Below are positions 1 to 7,686 of a DNA stretch of 27,711 nt, piece after piece. The notes under the pieces were generated by a model. That model was given only the letters and a program-made list of their open reading frames with translations. It ran no database searches and was not told the DNA's origin. A program made the translations under genes and the position numbers. How positions within the stretch are numbered: the stretch's first letter is position 1; every line of letters begins with the position of its first letter. Source of the stretch: Candidatus Trichofilum aggregatum (GTDB lineage: Bacteria > Chloroflexota > Anaerolineae > Promineifilales > Promineifilaceae); contig JADJUV010000085.1 in NCBI GenBank assembly GCA_016716885.1, positions 1-27,711 of the forward strand, written 5' to 3'.

Positions 1-2
1 CC

Positions 3-962
3 GAACACGAATACAGCATCAGCCGTTCCCTCATCCGAATTCAGTACCCGTCCACCCTGACGCCCCTAAACGCACCAACCCTGGAAGGTGTCGCGGCCGC
101 GCTGGAAACGGGTCCAGGCAGTGCCAGTTTCACCATGCCAGAGATTGAACCGGATACGGGCGTGAGTGTAACTTCAACCTTCCCGTCGGGCAGTTTGGTG
201 AATCAACCCCCGGTCTGGCAATTGGAGCAGGAACAGTCTCAATCGGCCACGAACGCAGCCCTGCCTTTTGGGTTGGTCGCGGCCGCGTTGACAACCATTC
301 TCGGTCTACTAGGCGTGGCCGGTATAGTGCAGAGTTTCCGTCGCCCCAAACCCTATGCCGCCGATGTTGAGGCCACACCGTTGGTAACAACACCACCCGG
401 CTCTACTGCGCCTGCCCTGGTTGCCCGACTCATTAAGAGCGGTACCCCCTTCCTCGGTACCCTCTTTGATTTGGGACAGCGAGGTGTGTTACGCATTGAA
501 GAAGGGGCGAAAAAGTGGGGGAGCCGCACGTTTGAGGTTGTACGTCAGCCGGTTGAGGCCGGTCTTGCACCCCATGAACAAGCCTTTATGCAGGCCCTCT
601 TCCGCAAAAGCAAGCATGAACGGGTCGCCCTGACGGAAATTGCTTCTCTGGCCTATAGTCAACCTTACACCCAGGCGCTGGATGCAGAAATCATGAGCGC
701 AGGTTGGTTGGATGCCCCGCGCATCCAGCAACGCAACCGCTTTTTGGTCCTGACCTGGCTGGGTTTTGGTATTGGCCTGGCTATTTTTTTGGTTGGATTG
801 CTGTTGAGTGGTTCCTCTTTAGAGACGAGAATAGTGGGTGTAACGTTGGTAGGGGGTGGAATCGGTCTGGGGCTGACCGGATTCATCGGGGCCATCATGG
901 TGATAGGCATTTCCACGCTGACGCCCGAAGGTGAACAGCAAGCGCGCGCGGAATCGGTTTAA
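3..962 (+). CDS. DUF2207 predicted membrane protein, N-terminal portion (5' truncated, frameshifted)
   Basis: The reading frame is open from base 3, so the start lies outside the window. The visible part ends a beta-rich extracytoplasmic domain, followed by one transmembrane helix (near base 270-330), then a cytoplasmic stretch with TLFDLGQRGVLRIEE, a DUF2207 hallmark. Two further hydrophobic segments lie at about bases 740-910. The frame then runs into a stop at 960-962, just after LTPEGEQQA. In this family that motif is normally followed by an arginine-rich helix and a YLPYA motif, and both are found in the next frame (931-1251). I therefore read this as one gene broken by a single-base indel inside the GC repeat near 943-951. 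The family is a predicted envelope protein with no assigned reaction. Two GCGGCCGC sites (93, 279) each encode Ala-Ala-Ala. Confidence 0.8.
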   Translation, partial: EHEYSISRSLIRIQYPSTLTPLNAPTLEGVAAALETGPGSASFTMPEIEPDTGVSVTSTFPSGSLVNQPPVWQLEQEQSQSATNAALPFGLVAAALTTILGLLGVAGIVQSFRRPKPYAADVEATPLVTTPPGSTAPALVARLIKSGTPFLGTLFDLGQRGVLRIEEGAKKWGSRTFEVVRQPVEAGLAPHEQAFMQALFRKSKHERVALTEIASLAYSQPYTQALDAEIMSAGWLDAPRIQQRNRFLVLTWLGFGIGLAIFLVGLLLSGSSLETRIVGVTLVGGGIGLGLTGFIGAIMVIGISTLTPEGEQQARAESV

Positions 963-1251
963 GGGGTATCTGCACACGATCACACGCGGCCGCGAACTTG
1001 CTGTCGGCCCCGATATTTTTGAAGGGTATCTGCCCTATGCGGCCGCATTCGGCATGGCCACGGAATGGGGCAAATATTTCCAGCAAATCGGGCATGTGCC
1101 TGTTCCTGAGTGGTTCGAAAGCCTGCACAGCCGCCTGGATGATGGCAGTTTCATAGCGGTGATGGCGGCCATTACAGCGGTTGATACCTCGTCTGCGGCC
1201 GCGACCAGTAGCTCCAGCGCGTCCAGCGGCGGTTCAAGTGGCGCCGGGTAA
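931..1251 (+). CDS. DUF2207 C-terminal portion in shifted frame
   Basis: This frame carries the expected C-terminal end of the preceding DUF2207 protein: a basic helix (RFKGYLHTI), then FEGYLPYAAAFGMATEWGKYF, which matches the conserved YLPYA-AFG-W-K-F block of the family, and a Ser/Gly-rich tail. The apparent GTG start at 931 lies inside the upstream frame and has no convincing ribosome-binding site, so it is probably not a true start. Inserting one base in the GC repeat near 943-951 would fuse the frames into a protein of normal family layout. It could be a sequencing error or a real inactivating mutation; the sequence alone cannot decide. Three GCGGCCGC octamers occur here, at 986, 1039 and 1195. 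Confidence 0.75.
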   Translation: MNSKRARNRFKGYLHTITRGRELAVGPDIFEGYLPYAAAFGMATEWGKYFQQIGHVPVPEWFESLHSRLDDGSFIAVMAAITAVDTSSAAATSSSSASSGGSSGAG

Positions 1252-1394
1252 ATTCCCGGTGGAGCTTGTTTTTGCTCGTTATACCACCAGGCCAGCACAA
1301 ACGGCAAGAGCGGCTAGTCGAGTAAAAAAGGTCTGTCTCTCGTATAGGCTGGTAGCCGGTTGCGAATTTCTTCCTAACCTTCGGATGGGGTCCC

Positions 1395-1554
1395 TTACGG
1401 GACATCGAGAGAGGCAATGATCATCTCCCCTACTTGCTGAACAGTGCCACCCAGGCTGTATTCAGCTTCGCAGTGGTTGGCCCCCGTGAAAATAAAGCCA
1501 AACTCTAGCTCGCCCCGCGCAATGTTGGCTTGACCCTCACTCCGTGCCATCGGG
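1395..1554 (-). pseudogene. Frame-shifted continuation of the DUF333-type lipoprotein
   Basis: Reading minus-strand from about base 1545 in the frame next to the lipoprotein gives a protein-like tail (GELEFGFIFTGANHCEAEY..., ending at the TAA at 1395-1397). The upstream gene stops at 1537-1539 directly after its FPDGTE motif. A one-base indel in the segment around 1537-1550 would join the two. The tail has balanced composition and one cysteine, and it fills an otherwise empty stretch. I cannot name its domain. The alternative is that the lipoprotein genuinely ends at 1537 and this frame is only open by chance. Confidence 0.4.
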
Positions 1555-1779
1555 GAAGATACACACGCCATATTGGCTGCCATCCGCGGCCGCGCGAATT
1601 TCCGACACAAACCCCTGTTCCTGGCAAAAGGCCGAAGCAGGGTTGGGCATATCTGCCACCGGGCTGTCCGTAGGAACGACCGCTCCTGCTTCATCCGGGG
1701 TGGATGTCGGCTGAGTTTGTGGTGCTGTGCAAGATGCCAGCACGATCAAAATAAGGGTAAAGGTCATGATCTGTTTCAT
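1537..1779 (-). CDS. Small DUF333-type lipoprotein
   Basis: The 80-residue product begins with a lipoprotein signal peptide: a short basic start, a hydrophobic core, and the lipobox LASC with C17 as the predicted lipidated residue. A Thr/Pro-rich linker follows, then NPASAFCQEQGF...YGVCIFPDGTE, which matches the DUF333 pattern of small secreted or envelope lipoproteins. That family usually continues into a Cys/Trp-containing end that is missing in this frame. The start is supported by GAGGTG eight bases upstream of ATG (minus strand, 1787-1792). It faces away from its neighbours. It probably sits on the outer face of the membrane; its function is unknown. One GCGGCCGC (1586) encodes the Ala run before DGSQYG. 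Confidence 0.65.
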   Translation of the reverse strand: MKQIMTFTLILIVLASCTAPQTQPTSTPDEAGAVVPTDSPVADMPNPASAFCQEQGFVSEIRAAADGSQYGVCIFPDGTE

Positions 1780-1942
1780 ATTAACACCTCATCTGGCCCC
1801 GCCGCCAGGGTTCCCCCAGGGGGTCAGGGGGATGGTCTTCCGACTCAATCTACGAAGGGCTTAGGCAAAGTGGGGCGAGTCTCAGTTCCGTAGATTATTT
1901 AATCCTTGATCCTTAGTACCTTACAAATTCATTTCTTGTATG

Positions 1943-2060
1943 GTTAGCAAGAAGTTTAACCGCAGATTTTGGGGATTAACGCTGATTTTAATCTGCGAAA
2001 ATCTGCGCTAATCTGCGGATAAAATTTCTGGTTTATCCAGGTTAGGGATAAACGGGTAGT
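1943..2060. repeat. Palindromic intergenic element, copy 1
   Basis: The spacer between the lipoprotein and the 81-aa gene (about 420 bp) holds a long imperfect palindrome. Arms ccgcagatt (1960-1968) and aatctgcgg (2010-2018) are perfect complements, with further atctgcg copies in the loop. Its outer edges, gttagcaagaa on the left and a tccaggttaggg block on the right (2036-2047), recur around a different palindrome at 4097-4250. Apart from this element I see only unremarkable AT-rich sequence in the spacer. Confidence 0.6.
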
Positions 2061-2198
2061 GACAAACCTCATATTTTTCAATCACATAGATCACTAGGAG
2101 TGACCTTGTTTCACTTTTACTATGTAAAAAGCAATTCGTGTATGTGCATGTGGGCCGCAGACACAAACCAGTACTCTTCACAGGGTAAGGAGGTTGTC

Positions 2199-2444
2199 AT
2201 GAAAAAGTTAGACAAGGAACAATTTGTCAACGAATGCATTAAAGACGGGCCACAGTCAGCCATGGAGAAAATGCTGTTGCACGAATATTTACAAGGAAAG
2301 GGGTACCAACTGGCAGACTTACAAGGATTACCTGAAGCACAAGTGAAGGCTCTCATGACAGAAGCCTGTCAGTACGCATCCTTGAGACTGGCCCAGGTAG
2401 AGTCAACGGCTCATTTGCGTGAGAAGATTCATGTGCCAGCTTGA
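2199..2444 (+). CDS. Small helical protein of unknown function (81 aa)
   Basis: I chose the ATG at 2199 because AAGGAGG stands five bases upstream, one of the best ribosome-binding sites in the window; the longer frame from 2100 lacks one. The product is hydrophilic, predicted almost wholly alpha-helical, rich in Lys, Glu, Gln and Leu, with no signal peptide or transmembrane segment. It has two cysteines. It ends 25 bp before the cyclase-fold gene on the same strand, so the two are probably co-transcribed. I do not recognise the family. The size and composition fit a small accessory or regulatory protein, but nothing shows a partner or activity. It carries no GCGGCCGC site. Confidence 0.75.
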   Translation: MKKLDKEQFVNECIKDGPQSAMEKMLLHEYLQGKGYQLADLQGLPEAQVKALMTEACQYASLRLAQVESTAHLREKIHVPA

Positions 2445-2469
2445 GGTGTACTAGAGAAGGAAGGGCATT

Positions 2470-3498
2470 ATGACCTGGAGATCAGTTCTTAACGGTGATC
2501 CTCTTCCCTGGCTATTGGAACCCGATCCGGAAAATCCGGGGGTGCGTTATTTTGCTTTAACAGAGTTGTGGGCGCGGCCGCATGATGCCCCCGACGTTAT
2601 CGCCGCCCGGAAAGCCGTCATGACAGGTGGCCCCGTTCCCCTCATCCTATCCCACCAAAAGCCAGATGGCCGTTGGAGCGAGGAAATTGGCCCTGGCTAC
2701 TATCCCAAATATACGGGAACCCTCTGGTCAGTGATCTTCCTGGCGCAACTGGGGGCTGATGGCCGTGATCCACGGGTTCGAGCTGGTTGTGACTATGTGC
2801 TTGAACACGCCCGCTCGTCCTATGGCGGTTTGAGTGCTGATGGCAGACCCAGCGGTATGATCCATTGCCTGCAAGGCAACGCGGCCGCGGCCCTGCTTGA
2901 CCTGGGCTGGTGGGGAGACGAACGGCTGGACGTGGCCCTGGATTGGTTGGCACGAAGTATTACCGGTGCAGGGATCGCGGCCGCGGAGGATAAGGATGCC
3001 CCTGAGCGCTACTATCGCAGCGGCAACAGCGGGCCAGGGTTTGCCTGTAGTGCCAACAACCACTTGCCTTGTGCCTGGGGCGCCGTCAAGGCTATGTTGG
3101 CTCTCAGCAAAGTGCCAGAACCCGAGCGCACCCCGGCTATACAGGCAGCTATCACCCAGGGAATGGAATTTCTCTTAGGTTGTGATCCTGCGGTTGCCAA
3201 TTACCCCATGGGCTTCGCCACCAAACCCAGCCGCAGTTGGTTCCAGTTCGGTTATCCCCTCGGTTATGTCACGGATATTTTGCAAAATCTGGAAGTATTA
3301 ACGGCCCTCGGTTATGGCAATGATCCCCGTCTGCAACCTGCGCTAGCTCTCCTGTTGAGCAAACAAGACGCTCAAGGTCGGTGGAAGCTGGAATACACCT
3401 ATAACGGCAAAACCTGGGCCGAGGTGGAACAGAAAGGACAGCCCAGCAAATGGGTTACGTTGCGGGGTTTGCGTGTGTTACGCCAGCTTCAATGGTAG
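2470..3498 (+). CDS. Terpenoid-cyclase / prenyltransferase-fold (squalene-cyclase-like repeat) protein
   Basis: The 342-residue protein is built of repeated helical pairs of the alpha/alpha-toroid type. Two QW-like repeats are visible: QKPDGRWSEE near residue 64 and SKQDAQGRWKLE near residue 300. A third Gly-rich repeat lies near residue 120. It is about half the length of a squalene-hopene cyclase and I see no DxDD protonation motif, so I do not call it a cyclase. Single-domain members of this fold are common in Chloroflexi and Actinobacteria with unknown substrates. The start is backed by AGAAGGAAGG upstream of ATG. It follows the 81-aa gene by 25 bp. Cysteines cluster at about residues 135-200 (IHC, FAC, LPC), which may bind metal; that is inference. 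Octamers lie at 2574, 2881 and 2977. Confidence 0.75.
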   Translation: MTWRSVLNGDPLPWLLEPDPENPGVRYFALTELWARPHDAPDVIAARKAVMTGGPVPLILSHQKPDGRWSEEIGPGYYPKYTGTLWSVIFLAQLGADGRDPRVRAGCDYVLEHARSSYGGLSADGRPSGMIHCLQGNAAAALLDLGWWGDERLDVALDWLARSITGAGIAAAEDKDAPERYYRSGNSGPGFACSANNHLPCAWGAVKAMLALSKVPEPERTPAIQAAITQGMEFLLGCDPAVANYPMGFATKPSRSWFQFGYPLGYVTDILQNLEVLTALGYGNDPRLQPALALLLSKQDAQGRWKLEYTYNGKTWAEVEQKGQPSKWVTLRGLRVLRQLQW

Positions 3499-3715
3499 AT
3501 TGAGAGCAGGTAAGATTTTCTAACAAGTTCTGCACCCGGTCATTCTGAGGAGTCCGCGACGAAGAATCCCTGACGACTTGCCCTTTCAGGCTATGGGGAT
3601 TGTTCGCTCCCAAGACTCCGCTACTCAGAAACAAGGCGAATTCGTGTCCGGAGCCGAAGCTTTAGCCGGTCAGCGCTGACTCGCTAAAACCTCTACGCCG
3701 AAGCGTATTGAAGAA

Positions 3716-3881
3716 GCAGTTCAGCACGGAAGCATGGAAGCCTGTCAGCATTTCCACTCATGCCCACGGTCTCCGTGGGCATGTCATTCTGGACGCTCTG
3801 CGTCCTGGGCGCGGAGCGCCCAAGAAGATTCCATTCCACGCGGAGCGTGGAACGAGTTGGTTGCTGAACTGCTGACAGGCT
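3716..3881. repeat. Array of four short hairpins bounded by longer inverted arms
   Basis: Within the 410-bp spacer 3499-3909 there are four consecutive perfect hairpins: 3759-3783 (11-bp stem, loop TCT), 3791-3805 (6 bp, TCT), 3807-3821 (6 bp, GGA) and 3834-3852 (8 bp, GGA). They are enclosed by complementary arms: gcagttcagca (3716-3726) with tgctgaactgc (3862-3872), and agcctgtcagca (3739-3750) with tgctgacaggct (3870-3881). The rest of the spacer (3499-3715) holds no gene and no further structure that I could recognise. Confidence 0.65.
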
Positions 3882-3909
3882 GAATTGCTATCAGGCTAAA
3901 GGAATCACA

Positions 3910-4077
3910 ATGTCAATCAATTTATTCCTTCTGGACGGGAAGGTAGCGTTGGTGACGGGGGCGACGGCGGGGCTGGGGAGACGGTTTGAGCATGTGCAGT
4001 GTGACCTCGCGGCCGCAACACCCATCACACTCACACCTTTTTTCCAAGCGAAGTCCTGGAAAAGATGTAGTACCTAA
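3910..4077 (+). pseudogene. Remnant of a short-chain dehydrogenase/reductase gene
   Basis: A 55-codon frame starts at ATG 3910 with AAAGGA just upstream. Residues 1-24 are a textbook SDR N-terminus: a hydrophobic beta strand (GKVALVTG) and the dinucleotide-binding TGxxxGxG signature (TGATAGLG). After RRF the sequence jumps to HVQCDLAAATPIT, which resembles the third-strand region of SDRs, where VQCDL is typical and binds the adenine ring. About 30 residues between those points are absent, and the frame then degenerates to a stop at 4075. A full SDR has about 250 residues, so this is a decayed gene with an internal deletion rather than a functional small protein. The GCGGCCGC at 4009 falls inside the old coding frame. 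Confidence 0.7.
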
Positions 4078-4096
4078 CGAGTTAACTGCTTATACA

Positions 4097-4250
4097 GTTA
4101 GCAAGAAAGAGGTTACACAGAGATTCACAGAGGAAGCGGAGAGGTTCACAGAGAAAAAGCCAAGACCGTTTTTATAACTCGGTGTATCTCTGTGCCCTCT
4201 GTGTTCCTCTCTTGTTTCTGGCTTGTCCAGGTTAGGGTGAAACTGGGAAG
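4097..4250. repeat. Palindromic intergenic element, copy 2
   Basis: It shares its left edge (gttagcaagaa, 4097-4107) and right edge (tccaggttaggg, 4226-4237) with the element at 1943-2060. The interior differs and is an imperfect palindrome of acagag/ctctgt steps. It follows the SDR remnant and ends 55 bp before the stop of the 768-aa gene. Confidence 0.6.
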
Positions 4251-4305
4251 TTGTATTTTTACGAACCCTTAATCCAGAGGTGCGTTAAAATCGCCAGACG
4301 CCCGT

Positions 4306-6612
4306 TTACCTTCTCACCTGCTCTGTTATGGGCATACCTAACTCGGCCAGGATTTTCTTGACCTGTTTTAGTGATTCTTTGGATATGACCGCCAGGGCAC
4401 GGTCTTGGGTGGTGAAGGGGTGGAGATGCGGCCGCAACCCCGCATGTTTCATCAGTTCGTGCAACGCCTCTTTATCCCGAAACTCCACTAACGTGAGGGT
4501 TTCCACCGCGGCCGCGCCATAATACCCGCCCCACGCCTTAATCTGGGTCACCAGGCTCTCCGGCAAACCCCCTCGGTTGAGGCGGGTCAGTTCGGCCAGA
4601 ATCGCTTCCACCTTCTTCTTGCTTCCCCCCGCCTGCTGAATTTTCTTCTCCGTAATTTGCCAGCGACGTGGCTCCGTTTCTTCCGCCAGACGGCTAACGC
4701 GGCCGCTTACATGCAAACCTGGCACCGCATGAACCGCCTCTACCCGGCCCTGCGCATCAATAACCACACTGTTATCGGCCGCTTCCGGGGTGATGGTTGA
4801 AACGGCTGGCAACAGTTCAGCCGCCAACAAAGCCGCCACGACCGGTTTTTTCTTGCCTGTCACCAACGCAATGTCGGGTGTAAGCGGCCGCGCCAGAAAT
4901 TGGCCGATTTCTTTTTGGGCCATCAACTGGGTGAGCAGATCTGAGTTGATGGTTTGTACCAGCAGGGCCGATTGCCGGAAGACGATGCAGTTATGGTGGG
5001 CGCCCCACTCTTCTAGGGAGCGGTGAACATTTTGGGGCAGTGTTTGCCCACTGACTTCTGTGAGAAGGGCGATGATCTGGGGCACGGTAAAACCGGCCTG
5101 TTGGGATGCATAAACGGATTCACGGCTAAGTTGGTACTCTACCACCCCACGATCCACTTTTTGCCGGGCGGCAAATAAGTCTAGCTTGGCTAACATGGCG
5201 AGCGGCACGGGACCCAGGGCAAGGAGTTGAAAGTTGGGTTGGATGATCAGTCGGCCTTCATCTTGGGTGGTAGATGTGTCAGGTGAGAGCTTGCCAAACG
5301 CGGCCGCGGCCAGGGGTGTAAGACGAAACACGCCCCACTGATTTTTCGCGGCCGCGGCTTCTGACTCATACCCTAATTCCACCAGGCCCAGGGAGAATAA
5401 GAATGTTTCAATGACACCTTTGACAAACTGTTCTTCAATCCCTTGTAACTTTTGCGTGAAACCCTGGCGATCCCCGTAATAATAAATTCCGAAGCCGTAA
5501 TAACCACTCCCATACCTCTGTTTTTCTACATCGGTTCGGTAGGCAAAAAGGAAATTATTATCATGGTTCTGCATCTCTTCGAGGAGTGTATCCACTTCAA
5601 GCCAGGCATTGAGCGGTTTATTCTTTAACCGTTCCATCATCAAATGCCGGGCCGGAACCAATTTGGGAAAATACCCCAGCCCATCCGGGGGAAGTTCATT
5701 TGTTTGGGTTAGATTCATCTGGGCGGCCAGGTATTTTTGCACCATCTCCGTTTGTGAGAGTTGCCAGAAAGCCGCTCCTTCCAGGCGATCTTTTTCTGGT
5801 ACTTCCAGCAAGTTCGCCTGGTTCCGTACCAGTTCCAACTCTTGTAACATGAGCCGGAGCAAATAAAGATGAGGCATCTCGTCTTCCTGGCGTGCCGTAT
5901 CCAATGTTGCATCGGGAAACAATAACTGGCTGTTGATCTGCTTGAGATTTCTCTTGCCTACAAATCCCGATTTCAACAGTGGGATTGGCTCCCGGCGCAC
6001 AAAATCCCAGTACAAATACAACTCGCGGAAAAGCAGATCAGGGGAGCCAATCCGTGTAATTGATGGAAGCCACGTCTCTTTGAGGGGTAATGGGGCTGGC
6101 TCTGGCAAATGTTGCTGGACAAAAGGGGGAATATACAAAGTAGAGCCGGGGTTTAATTCAAACTTGTAACTATTACTGTAATCGCTTTCATCCCGGTAGC
6201 TAAAAACCAGACCATGATACGTCAAATAGGCCAATATATCTTCAAAATAATGGGTCTTGACGTAGGGGGAGCCGCTATAACTTTTTTCCGCCCCATAACC
6301 GGTTTTTTTACCGGATTTGGGTGACTCCTCGATGATACTGGCACGGAGCAGTTCGCGCCGCAGTGAGACGGCGGGCACAGGGCCTTGGCGATGCTGTATT
6401 CGTTCAAGCACCTGTTTCTCCAGAGGGGATAGATGCTTTAGTGAGGCCTTGATACGTGCTTCGGTGAAATATTCCTTTTCCATCAATATCATTAGAAGCC
6501 CTTTGGTGAGCTTCTTGTTACCTTGTTTGGTGGGCAGATTGGCCGCTTCGGCCAGAGTAAACAAGGATGCAGCATTATAGGTGTCGAGAAGGTTGAATTT
6601 GGCGCTAGTCAT
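4306..6612 (-). CDS. Helicase_C_3-type (XPB/Ssl2-associated) protein, 768 aa
   Basis: This is a large cytoplasmic protein without Walker motifs. Residues about 1-90 form helices of winged-helix character (LSPLEKQVLERIQHRQG). A region ending GVFRLTPLAAAAFG (427-440) leads into the Helicase_C_3 domain at about 453-600, from GRLIIQPNFQLLA through YQLSRESVYASQQAG and LPQNVHRSLEEW. The C-terminal 90 residues (W..YYG near 690, ending in a LAELG helix) repeat the theme of that domain. The family is known for lying beside bacterial xpb genes; its biochemical role is not established. It is the last gene of the minus-strand XPB run, 150 bp after the 307-aa gene. That gap holds a hairpin repeat, so it could have its own promoter. 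Six octamers fall in it (4428, 4508, 4699, 4884, 5300, 5348). Confidence 0.75.
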   Translation of the reverse strand: MTSAKFNLLDTYNAASLFTLAEAANLPTKQGNKKLTKGLLMILMEKEYFTEARIKASLKHLSPLEKQVLERIQHRQGPVPAVSLRRELLRASIIEESPKSGKKTGYGAEKSYSGSPYVKTHYFEDILAYLTYHGLVFSYRDESDYSNSYKFELNPGSTLYIPPFVQQHLPEPAPLPLKETWLPSITRIGSPDLLFRELYLYWDFVRREPIPLLKSGFVGKRNLKQINSQLLFPDATLDTARQEDEMPHLYLLRLMLQELELVRNQANLLEVPEKDRLEGAAFWQLSQTEMVQKYLAAQMNLTQTNELPPDGLGYFPKLVPARHLMMERLKNKPLNAWLEVDTLLEEMQNHDNNFLFAYRTDVEKQRYGSGYYGFGIYYYGDRQGFTQKLQGIEEQFVKGVIETFLFSLGLVELGYESEAAAAKNQWGVFRLTPLAAAAFGKLSPDTSTTQDEGRLIIQPNFQLLALGPVPLAMLAKLDLFAARQKVDRGVVEYQLSRESVYASQQAGFTVPQIIALLTEVSGQTLPQNVHRSLEEWGAHHNCIVFRQSALLVQTINSDLLTQLMAQKEIGQFLARPLTPDIALVTGKKKPVVAALLAAELLPAVSTITPEAADNSVVIDAQGRVEAVHAVPGLHVSGRVSRLAEETEPRRWQITEKKIQQAGGSKKKVEAILAELTRLNRGGLPESLVTQIKAWGGYYGAAAVETLTLVEFRDKEALHELMKHAGLRPHLHPFTTQDRALAVISKESLKQVKKILAELGMPITEQVRR

Positions 6613-6631
6613 AGATGGTTATTTGTTACTG

Positions 6632-6743
6632 GACATGGGCGTTTTTTGTGCTGACCTCTGTTAAGCCGCTTTAGCGGGTTGGTATTAGCCCGCTAAAGCG
6701 GTCACTACGAACGAAGACTCTCAGATGATTATCTGAACATCTC
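6632..6743. repeat. Mosaic intergenic repeat with 13-bp hairpin
   Basis: The 150-bp gap between the two Helicase_C_3-type genes contains two modules. The first (6632-6660) is a 29-bp block repeated with one mismatch at 11962-11990. The second is a hairpin, ccgctttagcggg (6666-6678) with its exact complement (6689-6701), followed by an atgattatctgaa block; the same hairpin and block recur at 11031-11112. There is no T-run, so a rho-independent terminator is unlikely. Confidence 0.7.
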
Positions 6744-6762
6744 TGTAGTAACGGGGCGTTGG

Positions 6763-7686
6763 TTACTGCTCTTCCACTTTGGGCGTATAACCCGCTTTCT
6801 GCAATTCGGCCTGGAGTGTTTCGATGGTGTTTTTGGGAATGAGCACCAGCCGGGGCGAGAGTTCGGCGATGATGTGTTGGTTGAGAGAAGTGACCGCTTT
6901 CATTTCCGCCAGGGCGTAATCGTCGGCCAGTTCAATGAAGCTGACTTGTTCGTATAGGCGTACCTGACCGTAATTCTCCCACCAGTGGCGCAACTGTTTG
7001 TCTATCGCTTTGGGAATGGCGGTTCTGAGATGTTCTTGCCACCCTTGTTGTAGTTCGGTCAGGGTGTGCCCGGCTTCAAAGGTATGATGGACTCGCTCTA
7101 TGTCGAGCCGGTAGAGGAAGTGGCTGGGTTCGGCCTGAGCGAGTTTGGCAATTTGTTCCAGGAAACGGTGTCCCTGATGGGAGACGTGGGCCGGGTTGAC
7201 CCGGATGTTCTCGTCGGTGATCTGAATGGCCGCGGCCGCAACGGGGGCAACTTTCGGTGACGGGCGCGCGGCCGCGACCTGGCTCACCGTCTCCGTTCTA
7301 TCCCAGAACAAATCACCCAGCCCATGTAGACGAAAGGCCACCAACTTGCCTTCGGGGGTGAACACATCGGCCAGCCCTAACCAGTGCAGTGGCCCCGTAA
7401 TTAGCCTACGAATGATCTCCCCCTGAAGCACATCCCACTGGGCCAGTTCTACCTTTTGGCCTTTGTAGGTGAAATGCCAGTGGAAGGGATTCATGTCAGT
7501 GTAATACTGAATGTTACGACCCCAGGATGTACTGTCAAAGCTGGGCCATAGTTGACGAAACAAGGGCGCCATACTCTCCCAGGTTATCCAACGATCATCC
7601 GGCAGACAGGCCAGCACCCGCAACGTTTGCTGGCGGGCCAACAGCCATTGTTCCTGAAGATGCTCGGGTTTAAAACGGGCGTTCAC
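6763..7686 (-). CDS. Helicase_C_3-like protein, coupled partner of the SWIM protein (307 aa)
   Basis: The ATG overlaps the stop of the SWIM gene by four bases (7683-7686), a typical translational-coupling arrangement. Residues 98-126 contain GPLHWLGLADVF and AFRLHGLG, the block that precedes the Helicase_C_3 domain in long family members. Residues about 153-305 then match that domain: FLYRLDIERVHHTFEAG, IPKAIDKQLRHWWENYG, and a final LQKAGYTP. The same order appears in the 768-aa neighbour at about 427-600. There is no N-terminal half here; the upstream SWIM protein may supply it. No nuclease or ATPase motif is visible. The role is probably as an accessory of the XPB helicase, by gene context only. 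Octamers at 7232 and 7268 sit in an Ala/Pro-rich linker (residues 133-153). Confidence 0.7.
   Translation of the reverse strand: MNARFKPEHLQEQWLLARQQTLRVLACLPDDRWITWESMAPLFRQLWPSFDSTSWGRNIQYYTDMNPFHWHFTYKGQKVELAQWDVLQGEIIRRLITGPLHWLGLADVFTPEGKLVAFRLHGLGDLFWDRTETVSQVAAARPSPKVAPVAAAAIQITDENIRVNPAHVSHQGHRFLEQIAKLAQAEPSHFLYRLDIERVHHTFEAGHTLTELQQGWQEHLRTAIPKAIDKQLRHWWENYGQVRLYEQVSFIELADDYALAEMKAVTSLNQHIIAELSPRLVLIPKNTIETLQAELQKAGYTPKVEEQ

Noticed and set aside
1573..1893. A plus-strand frame over the lipoprotein region
   Set aside because: It is the antisense of the lipoprotein gene, Arg/Cys-rich, with no ribosome-binding site.
2470..3498. Calling the toroid protein a squalene-hopene cyclase
   Set aside because: It is half the usual length and I see no DxDD motif; only the fold repeats are supported.
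6666..6701. A rho-independent terminator between the two Helicase_C_3-type genes
   Set aside because: There is no T-run on either side and the same hairpin recurs in another spacer, so it is better described as a repeat.
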